A stretch of 35,674 nt of DNA from Reyranella soli (GCF_007992495.1 NZ_BKAJ01000142.1:1-35674); one strand, 5' to 3'. Shown: positions 9,902 through 19,128, counted from the first letter of the stretch. Made by a program: numbers and translations. Notes: generated by a model from the letters alone, not told the origin.

Positions 9902-9970
9902 ATTCTGCCCTCCCAAAGGATTTGAAGCCGCGCGAGCCTAGGCTGGCCGGCGAGCCGCCCACAATCACAA

Positions 9971-11149
9971 TTAGGCGATATGCTCGAGGGCCAGGTACTC
10001 CGGGCTCTGCATCTCCATCAGGCGCGAGACCGTGCGCTGGAACTCGAAGGCACCATCACCGTCGGTGTAGAGACCGGTGGGCGCCGTTGCAGCAGAGCAG
10101 ATGAACTTCACTTTCCTTTCGTAGAATTCATCGATCATGGTGATGAAGCGCACCGCCTTGTCCTTGCTGTCCGGCCCCATCTTGGGGATGTCGGCCACGA
10201 TGACGGTATGGAAGTTGGTCGCGATGCAGATGAAGTCGGCCGCGCCCATCGGCTTGGCACACCAGTCGAGAAAATGCGCCATGCCCACGCCCGGTGCGGC
10301 GCGTGGGATCTCGACGTCGCGGCCCTGGGTCCTGAGCACGCGCGGCTCGCCGTCAGCGCCGCCGCTCAGCGCACGAAACGCCTCGTCGAGCTTGGCAGTG
10401 GCCCAGGCGCCGAGCGGCGTCAGGTAGACGTCGAAGTTGCGCAGCCGGTCGAGGCGATAATCCTGGTCGCCTCCCAGCTCCATGACATCCAGCCGTTGCT
10501 TCACCAGGTCGATGAAGGGCAGGAAGCGCTCGCGCTGCAGGCCGTCCTTGTAGAGGTCGTCGGGCTTGCGGTTGGAGGTGGCGATCACCGTGAGGCCCTC
10601 GTCGAACAGCACCTCGAACAGGCGCGCCAGGATCATGGCGTCGGCGATGTTGGTGACCTGGAACTCGTCGAAGCAGAGCAGCCGCGTCTCGCTCGCGATC
10701 TGCTTGGCGATCGGCACAATGGTGTCGGCCTCGGGTGGCGCGCCCTTGGCCGACAGCTCCTCGCGGCGGCGATGCAGGCGATCCTGGACTTCCAGCATGA
10801 ACTCGTGGAAGTGCACGCGCCGCTTCTTCTGCATCGGCACGTCGGCGAAAAACAGGTCCATCAGCATCGACTTGCCGCGGCCGACCGGCCCCCAGATGTA
10901 GAGCCCGCGCGGGCCGGCCGGCGGCGGGGCGGCGTGCGTGAGGCCAAGGCGCGCGAAGAAGCCGAGCTTGGGCGCGGGATGATCGGCCATCGCCACGAGC
11001 TGCTCGTAGATCGCCTGCAGCTTCTGGACGACGCGTTCCTGCACGGGATCGGCGTGGATCTCACCGGCGGCGCGGCGGGCGGCGAGGTTGGCGGCCGGGC
11101 CCTTGTTGACGGTCGTCGGGCCGGCGGTCGGGGGTAGCTGTGATTCCAT
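9971..11149 (-). CDS. zapE: Cell division ATPase ZapE (AFG1-like)
   Basis: A 392-residue AFG1/ZapE-family P-loop ATPase. In E. coli ZapE associates with the division ring under stress, and mitochondrial AFG1 is linked to turnover of respiratory proteins. Walker A is GPVGRGKS (87-94), followed by the family-typical MLMDLFF. Walker B is LLCFDEF (D161, E162), followed by QVTNIADAMIL. The C-terminal half has the conserved IATSNRKPDDLYKDGLQRERFLPFI segment. I chose the ATG at 11149. An in-frame ATG at 11161 and a GTG further up are possible, but the latter would run into the divergent fmt gene. The short upstream space (52 nt) is shared with fmt as a divergent promoter region. Confidence 0.93.
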   Translation of the reverse strand: MESQLPPTAGPTTVNKGPAANLAARRAAGEIHADPVQERVVQKLQAIYEQLVAMADHPAPKLGFFARLGLTHAAPPPAGPRGLYIWGPVGRGKSMLMDLFFADVPMQKKRRVHFHEFMLEVQDRLHRRREELSAKGAPPEADTIVPIAKQIASETRLLCFDEFQVTNIADAMILARLFEVLFDEGLTVIATSNRKPDDLYKDGLQRERFLPFIDLVKQRLDVMELGGDQDYRLDRLRNFDVYLTPLGAWATAKLDEAFRALSGGADGEPRVLRTQGRDVEIPRAAPGVGMAHFLDWCAKPMGAADFICIATNFHTVIVADIPKMGPDSKDKAVRFITMIDEFYERKVKFICSAATAPTGLYTDGDGAFEFQRTVSRLMEMQSPEYLALEHIA

Positions 11150-11201
11150 TTGCCGCCGCATACCTAGCTCACGAGCGCGCGGCTGCCTATAAGGTCCGGC
11201 G

Positions 11202-12164
11202 ATGAAGCTTGCGTTTCTCGGCACCTCGGAATTCGCAGTACCGGCGCTCAGGGCGCTGGTCGAGGCCGGCCACGACGTGGTCGCCGTCTACACTCGCGCG
11301 CCCAAACCCGCCGGCCGTGGCCAGCAGGAGCGCCGCACGCCGGTGCATGAGCTGGCGCTGTCGCTGGAACTCGCGGTGCGCACGCCCAAGGGACTGCGCA
11401 GCGAGGAGGAAGCGGCTTCGTTCAAGGCGCTCGATCTCGATGCCGCGGTCGTCGTGTCCTACGGCCACATCCTGCCCAAGGCGTTCCTCGACGCGCCGGT
11501 GCTGGGGTGCATCAACATCCATGGCTCGCTGCTGCCACGCTGGCGCGGTGCGGCGCCCATCCATCGCGCCATCCTGGCGGGCGATGCCGAGACCGGCGTC
11601 ACCATCATGCGCATGGACGAAGGCCTCGATACCGGCCCGATGCTTTTGGCCGAAAGCACGCCGATCTCGGCCGCGGATACCGCGGAGACCGTGCACGACC
11701 GATTGGCGGAACTGGCCGGCCGGCTGATCGTGTCGACGCTCGATGCGCTGGTCGCCAGGACCATCGAGCCGGTGCCGCAGCCCGATGACGGCGTCACCTA
11801 CGCCCACAAGCTCGGCAAGGAAGAAGGCGCACTCGACTGGCGGCGGCCAGCCGCCGAGCTCGAACGCAAGGTGCGCGCCTTCCATCCCTGGCCGGGGACT
11901 TGGTTCGATGTTGGCGGCGAACGCATCAAGGTGCTGGGCGCGGCGCTCACGCTCGCGGGCGGCAAGCCCGGCACGGTGAGCATCGGTCGCGACGGCTTTC
12001 CCGTCGTGGCCTGCGGCGTCGGCGGACTGAAGCTCTTGAAGCTGCAGCGCGCCGGCAAGTCGGCGCAGGCGGCCGATGCGTTCTTACGCGGCTTCGCGCT
12101 GGCGGCAGGCACGGTGCTGGCGCCGCCCGCGGTCGTACCGCTCCCCGGGCCGCTCCCGACCTGA
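11202..12164 (+). CDS. fmt: Methionyl-tRNA formyltransferase
   Basis: This enzyme formylates the methionine on initiator tRNA using 10-formyltetrahydrofolate. The 320-residue protein has the N-terminal hydrolase/transferase fold with the catalytic set N105 and H107 in INIHGSLLPRWRGAAPIHRAIL and D143 in DEGLDTGPML. A C-terminal OB-like tRNA-binding domain follows from about 205. A TATAAG-like sequence at 11188-11193 sits only 8 nt before the ATG, so it is unlikely to be a usable -10 element unless the transcript is nearly leaderless. The usual partner def (peptide deformylase) is not upstream; the gene next to it is the divergent zapE. The truA GTG follows 3 nt after the stop. Confidence 0.97.
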   Translation: MKLAFLGTSEFAVPALRALVEAGHDVVAVYTRAPKPAGRGQQERRTPVHELALSLELAVRTPKGLRSEEEAASFKALDLDAAVVVSYGHILPKAFLDAPVLGCINIHGSLLPRWRGAAPIHRAILAGDAETGVTIMRMDEGLDTGPMLLAESTPISAADTAETVHDRLAELAGRLIVSTLDALVARTIEPVPQPDDGVTYAHKLGKEEGALDWRRPAAELERKVRAFHPWPGTWFDVGGERIKVLGAALTLAGGKPGTVSIGRDGFPVVACGVGGLKLLKLQRAGKSAQAADAFLRGFALAAGTVLAPPAVVPLPGPLPT

Positions 12165-12167
12165 GCC

Positions 12168-12962
12168 GTGCCGCGCTACAAGCTCACCATCGAATATGAC
12201 GGCGCGCCGTTCGTCGGCTGGCAGCGCCAGGACAACGGCCCGTCGATCCAGGGCGCGCTCGAGGATGCGGTGTTCGCCTTCTGCGGCGAGCACGTCGCGG
12301 TCCATGGCGCAGGCCGCACCGACACCGGCGTGCATGCGCTGGGCCAGGTCGCGCACCTCGATCTTGCCGCCGAGAAGCCCGTCGACACCGTGCAGGCGGC
12401 GGTGAACTTCCATCTGAAGCCCAACCCGATCGTCGTCACCGAGGCAGCGATCGCGCCGGCGGACTTCCATGCCCGCTTCTCGGCGACGGCGCGGCGCTAT
12501 CGCTACCTGATCCTGAACCGTCGCGCGCCGCCGGCGCTCGATCGCGGCCGCGTCTGGCACGTGCCCGTGCCGCTCGATGCCGCGACCATGGCCGAGGCGG
12601 CCCGGCTGCTGATCGGCCGCCACGACTTCAACAGCTTCCGCTCGGCCGCTTGCCAGGCCGCCTCGCCGCTGAAGACGCTCGACCAGCTCGACGTCGCGCG
12701 CGACGGCGACCTGATCCGCATCGATGTCGGCGCGCGCTCGTTCCTGCACAACCAGGTGCGCATCCTGGTCGGCACCTTGCAGCTCGTCGGTCGTGGCCAG
12801 TGGAGCAAGCAGGACGTCGCCGATGCGCTGGCCGCGCGCGATCGCACGCGCGCCGGGCCGACGGCGCCGCCGCAGGGGCTCTGCCTGATGGCGGTGCGCT
12901 ACGACCTAGCTGCCGCCAAGCACGCCGACATAGCGGTCGACGATGATCAGCAGGAAGAATGA
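12168..12962 (+). CDS. truA: tRNA pseudouridine(38-40) synthase
   Basis: TruA converts uridines 38-40 of the tRNA anticodon arm to pseudouridine. The 264-residue protein starts at a GTG three bases after the fmt stop (MPRYKLTIEYDG), and no better start exists. The catalytic aspartate is D52 in GAGRTDTGVHA. The second half contains NSFRSAACQAASPLKTL and FLHNQVRILVGTL, both conserved. Family proteins usually end near GLCLMAVRYD. Here about 18 further residues, ending in an acidic DDDQQEE, are encoded by DNA that is also the 3' end of the gene on the opposite strand, so this tail is probably a by-product of the overlap. Confidence 0.96.
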   Translation: MPRYKLTIEYDGAPFVGWQRQDNGPSIQGALEDAVFAFCGEHVAVHGAGRTDTGVHALGQVAHLDLAAEKPVDTVQAAVNFHLKPNPIVVTEAAIAPADFHARFSATARRYRYLILNRRAPPALDRGRVWHVPVPLDAATMAEAARLLIGRHDFNSFRSAACQAASPLKTLDQLDVARDGDLIRIDVGARSFLHNQVRILVGTLQLVGRGQWSKQDVADALAARDRTRAGPTAPPQGLCLMAVRYDLAAAKHADIAVDDDQQEE

Positions 12963-13484
12963 CGGGATCCAGTTGACCGCCAGCAGCACCACCGACATCG
13001 CCCAGTCGACGCCAAGCGCCAGCCGCGTGATCACCAGGAACCAGTAGAAGAACAGGGCCTGCAGGGCGATCTCGAGGATGCCGCCGACGGCGGCCGGCAG
13101 GATCATCTTGAGGGCGATTGCCGCGATCGCAATGACGATGCCCGGCAGGTTGGTCCAGTTGAGTGCCGCGATGTAGCGGGGATAGCGGTCGAGCCAGCGG
13201 CGGCGGCGCGCGACCTCGTAGAAGATCACCGGATAGAGCAGCCAGTTGATGATGTAGCTCATCGTTTCGACGGCGATGAGCTCGAACGTGTCGATGGCGA
13301 CGGTGAGGTCGGCGTAGCGGATCAGCGCATAGATGACGTAGAGCGGCGCCGTCACCGCCATGAGACGGAACGAGCGCAGGCACGCTTCCATCGTATTGTC
13401 GAAGGCGAGCAACGCCCCCGGATCGCGTCGCAAGAAACCCAGTGCGCCCTGCACGCCGCGGCCAATCTCAGCGGCGTTCAGCAT
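12906..13484 (-). CDS. Multi-pass membrane protein of unknown function
   Basis: I do not recognise a family. The 192-residue product is strongly hydrophobic, with about five likely membrane spans: near LMAVTAPLYVIYALI, FELIAVETMSYIINWLLYPVIFY, LPGIVIAIAAIALKMILPA, ALQALFFYWFLVI and AMSVVLLAVNWIPSFFLLII. The first 40 residues are soluble and mildly basic. A basic loop (RRRRWLDRYPRY) sits between spans two and three. The ATG lies 9 nt downstream of the dapE stop, so the pair are probably one transcript, though nothing links the protein to lysine synthesis. Its last 57 nt overlap the 3' end of truA on the other strand. Codon use and GC match its neighbours. Confidence 0.85.
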   Translation of the reverse strand: MLNAAEIGRGVQGALGFLRRDPGALLAFDNTMEACLRSFRLMAVTAPLYVIYALIRYADLTVAIDTFELIAVETMSYIINWLLYPVIFYEVARRRRWLDRYPRYIAALNWTNLPGIVIAIAAIALKMILPAAVGGILEIALQALFFYWFLVITRLALGVDWAMSVVLLAVNWIPSFFLLIIVDRYVGVLGGS

Positions 13485-13493
13485 GCCCCGATC

Positions 13494-14684
13494 CTATGCC
13501 GCGAAGTAACGGTCGAGCACCGTCTCGTAGACGCGACTCAGGGTCTTGAGGTCTTCGATCGCACTCTTCTCGTCGACCTTGTGCATGGTCTCCCCAACGA
13601 GGCCGAACTCGAGCACCGGACAGTAGCGGCTGATGAAGCGCGCGTCCGACGTGCCGCCGGTGGTCGAGAGTTCCGGCTCGATGCCGGCGACGTCGCGGAT
13701 CGCACCGGCCATCAGCTCGACCAGCGGTCCGGGCGCCGTGTAGAAGGACTCGCCCGACACCTCGACCGAGGCGAACTCGATCGTGCCGTTGCCGCCAAGT
13801 GCTGCACTGGCGCGGTCCATGCGCTCCTTGAGATGCGCCAGCAGCGTCTTGGAGGTCCACAGATCGTTGAAGCGCGTGTTGAAGCGCGCCTTCACCACAC
13901 CGGGCGCGATATTGGTCGCCTTGTTGCCGACATCGATGGTGGTGAACTGCAGCGACGTCGGCTGGAAGTGCGTGCTGCCCTGGTCGATCGGCTCGCGCAC
14001 CAGCGCCTCGATCAGCGCCGACAGGCGATGAATGGGATTGTCGAGCCGCTCGGGATAGCCGACATGGCCCTGGATGCCGCGTATCACCAGGTCGACCGTC
14101 ATGCTGCCGCGGCGGCCGATCTTCATCATGTCGCCGAAGCGCTTGGAGCTCGTCGGCTCGCCGACGACGCAGGCATCGATCGTCTCGCCGCGCTCGGCGA
14201 GCTTCTTGAGCATCTTGACCGTCCCGTTGACGGCAGGGCCTTCCTCGTCGCCGGTGATCAGAAGGCTGATCGAGCCGCCGAAGTCGCGGCCGCGCTTGGC
14301 GAGGAACCGCGCCGCAGCATCGATGAAGGCTGCGATCGCCCCCTTCATGTCGGCTGCACCGCGGCCGAACAGGTAGCCGGCGGAGAGCTCGGCCGCGAAC
14401 GGGCCGATGGTCCACGACGAGAGATCGCCCACCGGCACCACGTCGGAATGGCCGGCGAAGCAGAAGTGACGGCCTCCAGTGCCGATACGGGCATAGAGGT
14501 TCGCGACGTCGTCAGTGCCGGCCTGGGTGAAATCCATGCGCTCGCACGTGAAGCCGAGCGGCGCCAAGGTGCGTTCGAGATGCTGCAGTGCGCCCGCCTC
14601 GCGCGGCGTCACGCTCTCGCAACGCACGAGCGTGCGCGTCAGTTCGACGACATCGGTGACAGCGGGACTGAGCGTGTCGGGCAT
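13494..14684 (-). CDS. dapE: Succinyl-diaminopimelate desuccinylase
   Basis: This zinc peptidase-family enzyme (396 residues) hydrolyses N-succinyl-LL-diaminopimelate in the lysine and peptidoglycan precursor pathway. The metal and catalytic residues match the E. coli spacing: H79 in AGHSDVVPVGD, D112 in GRGAADMKG, E147/E148 in GDEEGPAVNG, E176 in GEPTS and H368 in GETMHKVDE. The dimerisation (lid) domain lies between about 185 and 300. The ATG at 14684 agrees with the family N-terminus, although no strong ribosome site is visible. The membrane-protein gene follows after 9 nt. Close association of dapE with truA and fmt is common in alphaproteobacteria; here dapE is on the opposite strand. 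Confidence 0.96.
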   Translation of the reverse strand: MPDTLSPAVTDVVELTRTLVRCESVTPREAGALQHLERTLAPLGFTCERMDFTQAGTDDVANLYARIGTGGRHFCFAGHSDVVPVGDLSSWTIGPFAAELSAGYLFGRGAADMKGAIAAFIDAAARFLAKRGRDFGGSISLLITGDEEGPAVNGTVKMLKKLAERGETIDACVVGEPTSSKRFGDMMKIGRRGSMTVDLVIRGIQGHVGYPERLDNPIHRLSALIEALVREPIDQGSTHFQPTSLQFTTIDVGNKATNIAPGVVKARFNTRFNDLWTSKTLLAHLKERMDRASAALGGNGTIEFASVEVSGESFYTAPGPLVELMAGAIRDVAGIEPELSTTGGTSDARFISRYCPVLEFGLVGETMHKVDEKSAIEDLKTLSRVYETVLDRYFAA

Positions 14685-14710
14685 CGGCGGACAGTACAGG
14701 CAGGGCCCTA

Positions 14711-14752
14711 CAAAGAAAAGAGAAGGGCGCCGACAGGCCTTGTCCGGCGCCC
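14711..14752 (-). terminator. Intrinsic terminator of smc
   Basis: On the minus strand, GGGCGCCGGACA (14752-14741) pairs with TGTCGGCGCCC (14735-14725) around a 5-nt loop with one bulged base. The stem is followed directly by a T-rich run (TTCTCTTTTCTTTG, 14724-14711). It lies about 40 nt after the smc stop and upstream of dapE, so it separates the two transcription units. This is the clearest Rho-independent terminator in the window. Confidence 0.8.
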
Positions 14753-14791
14753 AGTTGCTTGAGAGGAAGATTGTCTTGTTGCTTCTATTAC

Positions 14792-17700
14792 TTAGGCCAC
14801 CAGCCGATCGGCCTCCTGCAGGTTGACCGAAACGAGCTGGGACACGCCCTGCTCAGCCATGGTCACGCCGTACAGGCGATCCATGCGAGCCATGGTGACG
14901 CGATGGTGCGTGATCACCATGAAGCGCGTGTCGGTGCGGCCGGCGATCTCCTTCACCAAGCCGCAGAAGCGCTCCACGTTCAGGTCATCGAGCGGCGCGT
15001 CCACCTCGTCCAGCACACAGATCGGCGCCGGGTTGGTCATGAACACCGCAAAGAGCAGCGAGATTGCCGTCAGCGCCTGTTCGCCGCCCGACAGCAGCGA
15101 CATGACCTGCAGCTTCTTGCCCGGCGGGCTGGCATGGATTTCCAGCCCCGCCTCCAGCGGATCTTCGGACTCGGTCAACCGCAGCTCGGCCTTGCCGCCG
15201 CCGAACAGCTTGGTGAAGAGCTGCTGGAAGTGGCCCGAGACCTGCTCGAAGGCGGCGAGGAAGCGCTCGCGACCCTCGCGGTTCAGGCTCTGGATGCCCT
15301 GGCGCAGGCGGCCGATGGCGGCGACCAGGTCGTCGCGCTCGGCCGTCATGCCGGTGATCTGCTGCTCGAGCTCGGTCGCCTCCTCCTCGGCGCGCAGGTT
15401 CACCGCGCCCATGGTCTCGCGCTCGTGCACCAGCCGCTCCAGGCGATGCTCGGCCTTCTCGAGCTCGGGCAGCTCTTCCAGCGTCTGCACCTCGGCCAAC
15501 GCCAGCACGCCGTCGGGCTCGCAGCGCAGGCGCTCGACGATGCGCTCGACCACCGCCTCGCGATCCTTGGTCGCCTGCTCGACCTGGCCTTCACGGCGCA
15601 CGCGGCTCTCGCGCGCGGTCGCCAGCTCGCCCTCGGCCTGGCGCATCGCCTTGTCGGCCTCGCCCAGGCGGGTTTCACCCACGGCCAGCCGGTCGGCCGC
15701 CTCCTGGCGGTTCACCTCGGCCTTGGCGATCTCGTCGCCCAGCGCCAGGCGCTTGGCCTCGATCTCGGCCGGCTTGGCGGCCAGCTCCTCGAGCGACAGC
15801 ACGATCTGCTCGCGCCGCTGGTCGAGCTCGACGATCTGGCCGTCGGCCTCGGCCAGCCGCTTGCTCCAGCCGCCATGGTCCTGGGCGATCTGGCCCAGCC
15901 GCTCGACCCGCATCGCCGACTCGCGCGCCAGGCGATCGCAGTTGCCTTCGGCCTCGACGAGGGCCGCGCGCAGCTCGGCGATACGCCCACGCAGCACACC
16001 CGCTGTGACGCGGTCGGCCTGCGAATCGGAGATCGACGACAGCCGCGCCTCGCGGAAGGTGCGCCGCATCTCGACCTCGGCGATGTCGCCCAGGATCTCG
16101 GCCACGGACTGCTCGATGCCGCCCAGCCGCGTCCGCAGCTGGTCGGTGCGGCGGGCGATCTCGACATGGCGGTCGCGCGCCTCGGTGGCGGCGCGCTCGG
16201 CGACGGCGATGCTCTGCCGCGCTTCACGCTCAGCCGTGCGCGTCGCCTCGCCCGCGCCTTGGGTCTTGCGCCGCGCCGCTTCGGCCACGCTGCGCTCATG
16301 CGCGCGGGCCTGCTCGACGCAGGTCTTCTCGGCATCGCGGGCAGCAGCCAGCCAGCCCGTCTCGGCATCGACGCGCGTTTGTGCCTCGGCCTGCTCGGCC
16401 GCGACGCCTTCGATCTGCTGGCGGATCTCGGCCAGCCGGTTGCGCTGGCTGAGCCGCACCGCCGCCGTCGACGGCGCACCGGCGCGCAGGACGTAGCCGT
16501 CCCAGCGCCATACGCCGCCATCGCGCGTCACGAGCTGCTGGCCGGGCTTGAGGTCGGCCTGCAGGGCAGCACCCGTCGCCTCGTCGGCAACGACGCCGAT
16601 GAAGGCCAGCCGACGCTCGAGCTCAGGCATCGCCTTCACATGCTCGCCAAGTGGCGTCGCGCCTTCCGGCAGCACCGGCGCATCGGCGATCGGGCCGAGC
16701 GGCAGCCAATGGATCGGCGCACCGCGATCGGACGAGGCCTCCAGCTCCTCGCCGAATGCCGCACCCAGCGCCTTTTCGAAGCCCGGATCCACGGACAAAG
16801 CGTCGAGCAGCGGCGGCCACAGCGAATCCGCCGACGACTTCAGGGCCGCAGCGACACCCGCTTCCTCGGCGCGCAGCTTGGTCAGCCGGGCATCGATCTT
16901 GCGCAGCGTCTCGCTGGCCGTGGCGTGGCTCGCCTCGGCGGCCTGCCGCTCGGCGGCGCGGGCGCGTTCCATCTCGAGGCGCTCGGCCTCGGCCTGGGCA
17001 ACGGCGGCGCGCGCGGCGTCGGATTCGTAGCGCTCGGCCTCGCGGGCAGCGTCGATCGACTCCTGTCCCTTGCGGCGCGCCTCCTCGAAGGCCTCGCGCG
17101 CCTGGGCGAGTGCCGCCTCGACCTCCGGCAGCGCCGGCAGGCTCTTAAGCTCGTCCTCGACCTGCTGCTGCTGCGCCATGACCTCGTCGCGCCGCACCGC
17201 CAGGCGACGCAGACGCTCGCGCAGCTCGACGACCTCGCGGCTGACGCTCTCGCGCAGCGCTTCATCGTCGGCGATCTGGCGGGTCAGCCGATCGTGCTCG
17301 GTCTCGGCAGCCGCCGTCTCGGCCTGGGCGGTGTCGCGGGTCGCGGCCGCTTCGGCAGCGCGATCCTCCTCGCCCACCCGCTCCTGCTCCAGCCGCTCGC
17401 GCTGGCCGTCAAGATCGGCGATGGCGGTCTCGGCATCCGACTTGCGGCCCCGCTCGCGCTCGAGGTCGGTCTCGGTCTGGGTGAGCCGCGTGCCGGCTTC
17501 CTGCTGCGCCTGGGCGACGCGCTCGGCCTCGGCCGTCAGCGCATCGTGCGCCACCCGCAGCCGCTGCAGCGCGGCCGCCGCGGCGGCCTCGTCGTTCCGC
17601 AGCGGCGGCAGTGCCGTCGCCGCCTCAGCCTGCGCCGTGGTGGCGAGACCAACCAGGCGCGTCAGGTCGGCGACCTGGGCCTCGGCCTCCGTCAGCCGCT

Positions 17701-18448
17701 CGCCCGCCTCGGCGAGCTCGCGCTCGGCGTTGGCGAGCTTCAGCGCCAGCACGGCGGCTTCGGCACGGCGAATATGGTCGGAGAGGTTGCGATAGCGGCT
17801 GGCCTGGCGCGCCTGGCGCTTCAGGCCCTTGTGCTGTTCCTCCAGCGCCACCAGCACGTCCTGCACGCGGGCGAGGTTGGCCTCGGCAGCACGCAGCCGC
17901 AGTTCGGCCTCGTGACGGCGGGCATAGAGGCCGGTGATGCCGGCCGCCTCGTCGATGACCATGCGCCGGTCGGCCGGCTTGGCGTTGATCAGGGTGCCGA
18001 TGCGGCCCTGGCTCACCAGGGCGGTCGAGCGCGAGCCGGTGGCGGCGTCCGCGAACAGCGTTTGCACGTCACGGGCGCGGATCTCGCGGCCGTTCACCGA
18101 ATAGGCCGAGCCATGGCCGCGCTCGATGCGGCGCACGATGTCGAGCTGGTCGGCGTCGTTGACCATCGCCGGCGCGGTGCGCGTCTTGTTGTCGAGCGTC
18201 AGCATCACTTCGGCGATGTTGCGCGCCGGCCGCGAGCCGGCGCCGGCGAAGATGACATCCTCCATCTCGCTGCCGCGCATCTGCTTGGCCGAGGTCTCGC
18301 CCATCACCCACTTCATCGCCTCGACGAGGTTGGATTTGCCGCAACCGTTGGGGCCGACAATGCCGGTCATGCCGGGCTCGATGGTGAGCTCCGTCGGATC
18401 GACGAAGGACTTGAAACCGGAGAGCCGGAGTTTGTCGAACTGCACCAT
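14792..18448 (-). CDS. smc: Chromosome segregation ATPase SMC
   Basis: SMC forms the ring-shaped core of the ScpAB-condensin that compacts and segregates chromosomes. At 1218 residues it is somewhat longer than most bacterial SMCs (about 1150-1190). The N-terminal head has FKSFVDPTEL and Walker A GPNGCGKSN (32-40). Long coiled coils rich in Glu, Arg and Ala run from about 170 to 530 and from about 670 to 1040. The hinge lies roughly at 535-665, around LWPPLLDALSV to RWDGYVLRAGAPS. The C-terminal head carries the signature LLSGGEQALTAI (about 1115) and Walker B with ICVLDEVDAPLDD (about 1140-1150). The ATG is 20 nt after the dsbA stop, so it is probably co-transcribed with the two thioredoxin-fold genes. 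An intrinsic terminator follows. Confidence 0.97.
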   Translation of the reverse strand: MVQFDKLRLSGFKSFVDPTELTIEPGMTGIVGPNGCGKSNLVEAMKWVMGETSAKQMRGSEMEDVIFAGAGSRPARNIAEVMLTLDNKTRTAPAMVNDADQLDIVRRIERGHGSAYSVNGREIRARDVQTLFADAATGSRSTALVSQGRIGTLINAKPADRRMVIDEAAGITGLYARRHEAELRLRAAEANLARVQDVLVALEEQHKGLKRQARQASRYRNLSDHIRRAEAAVLALKLANAERELAEAGERLTEAEAQVADLTRLVGLATTAQAEAATALPPLRNDEAAAAAALQRLRVAHDALTAEAERVAQAQQEAGTRLTQTETDLERERGRKSDAETAIADLDGQRERLEQERVGEEDRAAEAAATRDTAQAETAAAETEHDRLTRQIADDEALRESVSREVVELRERLRRLAVRRDEVMAQQQQVEDELKSLPALPEVEAALAQAREAFEEARRKGQESIDAAREAERYESDAARAAVAQAEAERLEMERARAAERQAAEASHATASETLRKIDARLTKLRAEEAGVAAALKSSADSLWPPLLDALSVDPGFEKALGAAFGEELEASSDRGAPIHWLPLGPIADAPVLPEGATPLGEHVKAMPELERRLAFIGVVADEATGAALQADLKPGQQLVTRDGGVWRWDGYVLRAGAPSTAAVRLSQRNRLAEIRQQIEGVAAEQAEAQTRVDAETGWLAAARDAEKTCVEQARAHERSVAEAARRKTQGAGEATRTAEREARQSIAVAERAATEARDRHVEIARRTDQLRTRLGGIEQSVAEILGDIAEVEMRRTFREARLSSISDSQADRVTAGVLRGRIAELRAALVEAEGNCDRLARESAMRVERLGQIAQDHGGWSKRLAEADGQIVELDQRREQIVLSLEELAAKPAEIEAKRLALGDEIAKAEVNRQEAADRLAVGETRLGEADKAMRQAEGELATARESRVRREGQVEQATKDREAVVERIVERLRCEPDGVLALAEVQTLEELPELEKAEHRLERLVHERETMGAVNLRAEEEATELEQQITGMTAERDDLVAAIGRLRQGIQSLNREGRERFLAAFEQVSGHFQQLFTKLFGGGKAELRLTESEDPLEAGLEIHASPPGKKLQVMSLLSGGEQALTAISLLFAVFMTNPAPICVLDEVDAPLDDLNVERFCGLVKEIAGRTDTRFMVITHHRVTMARMDRLYGVTMAEQGVSQLVSVNLQEADRLVA

Positions 18449-18468
18449 CTACCCCACGCTGGCTGTTA

Positions 18469-19128
18469 CTACTTGGCGAGTTTGGCGAACGCCGCGTCGA
18501 GTTCCTCGACCGAGCGCGCGCCCTTATAGAGAGTCCCGTTGATGAACAATGACGGCGTCGAGTTGACGCCGAGCGTCTCGCCGCCGCGATAATCGTTGAT
18601 GACCTCGTTGGCCTTGGCCTCGTTGGCGAGACAGGCCTTGATCTCGTTCTCGCCCATGCCGGCGATGCGCAGCGGCTTGCCAAGCTCGGCGATCGGGTCC
18701 TGCGACGCGGCCCATTGCGGCTGGCCGCGGAAGATCAGGTCGATGATGCCGAAGTAACGGTCGTTGGGCGCGCACTCGGCGATCTGGGCGGCCTTGGCCG
18801 CCACCTGGTCGAGCGGGAAGTCGCGGTAGATCAGCTTCACCTTGCCGGTGTCGATCCACTTCTTCTTGATCTCGGGCAGGATCTGGGTGTGGAAGTGCGC
18901 GCAGTGCGGGCAGGTGAACGAGGCGTACTCGATCAGGGTGATCGGCGCCTTGGGGTCGCCCAGCACATGGTCGGTCGGCTGGACGGCGAGCAAGGCGGTC
19001 TTGTCCGGCGCCGCCGCCACGGCGACCGGCGTCGGGCCCGCGGCAGGCGGCCGGGTGCCGAAATAGACGCCAGCCGCGATCGCGGCCACCGCCACGACGC
19101 CGCCGGCGACAATCAACATATTCCGCAT
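18469..19128 (-). CDS. DsbA-family thiol:disulfide oxidoreductase, membrane-anchored or exported
   Basis: A 219-residue thioredoxin-fold protein with the CPHC active site (C73, C76) and a cis-proline in NSTPSLFINGT. The N-terminus (MRNMLIVAGGVVAVAAIAAGVYFG) is a single hydrophobic span followed by an Ala/Pro-rich linker, so the catalytic domain is periplasmic and either tethered or cleaved. It matches the DsbA-like group with the YASFTCPHCAHFH context, where activity may be oxidation of secreted proteins. The ATG has GAGGAAG about 6 nt upstream. It lies between a second DsbA domain (fused to DUF721) and smc, and the two DsbA domains are clearly related. Their shared LGDPKAPITLIEYASF / LGKRDAPNTLIDYASF segment suggests a duplication. 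Confidence 0.92.
   Translation of the reverse strand: MRNMLIVAGGVVAVAAIAAGVYFGTRPPAAGPTPVAVAAAPDKTALLAVQPTDHVLGDPKAPITLIEYASFTCPHCAHFHTQILPEIKKKWIDTGKVKLIYRDFPLDQVAAKAAQIAECAPNDRYFGIIDLIFRGQPQWAASQDPIAELGKPLRIAGMGENEIKACLANEAKANEVINDYRGGETLGVNSTPSLFINGTLYKGARSVEELDAAFAKLAK

Noticed and set aside
9935..9944. AGCCTAGGCT palindrome after zapE
   Set aside because: A ten-base perfect palindrome with no loop and no T-run is expected by chance at this scale; no supporting context.
11188..11193. TATAAG as the fmt -10 promoter element
   Set aside because: It is only 8 nt from the ATG and has no matching -35 element at 16-18 nt.
14759..18529. 1256-codon open frame on the plus strand opposite smc
   Set aside because: It mirrors smc over its full length, is Leu/Gly/Arg-rich without domains, and has no ribosome site; a GC-driven shadow.
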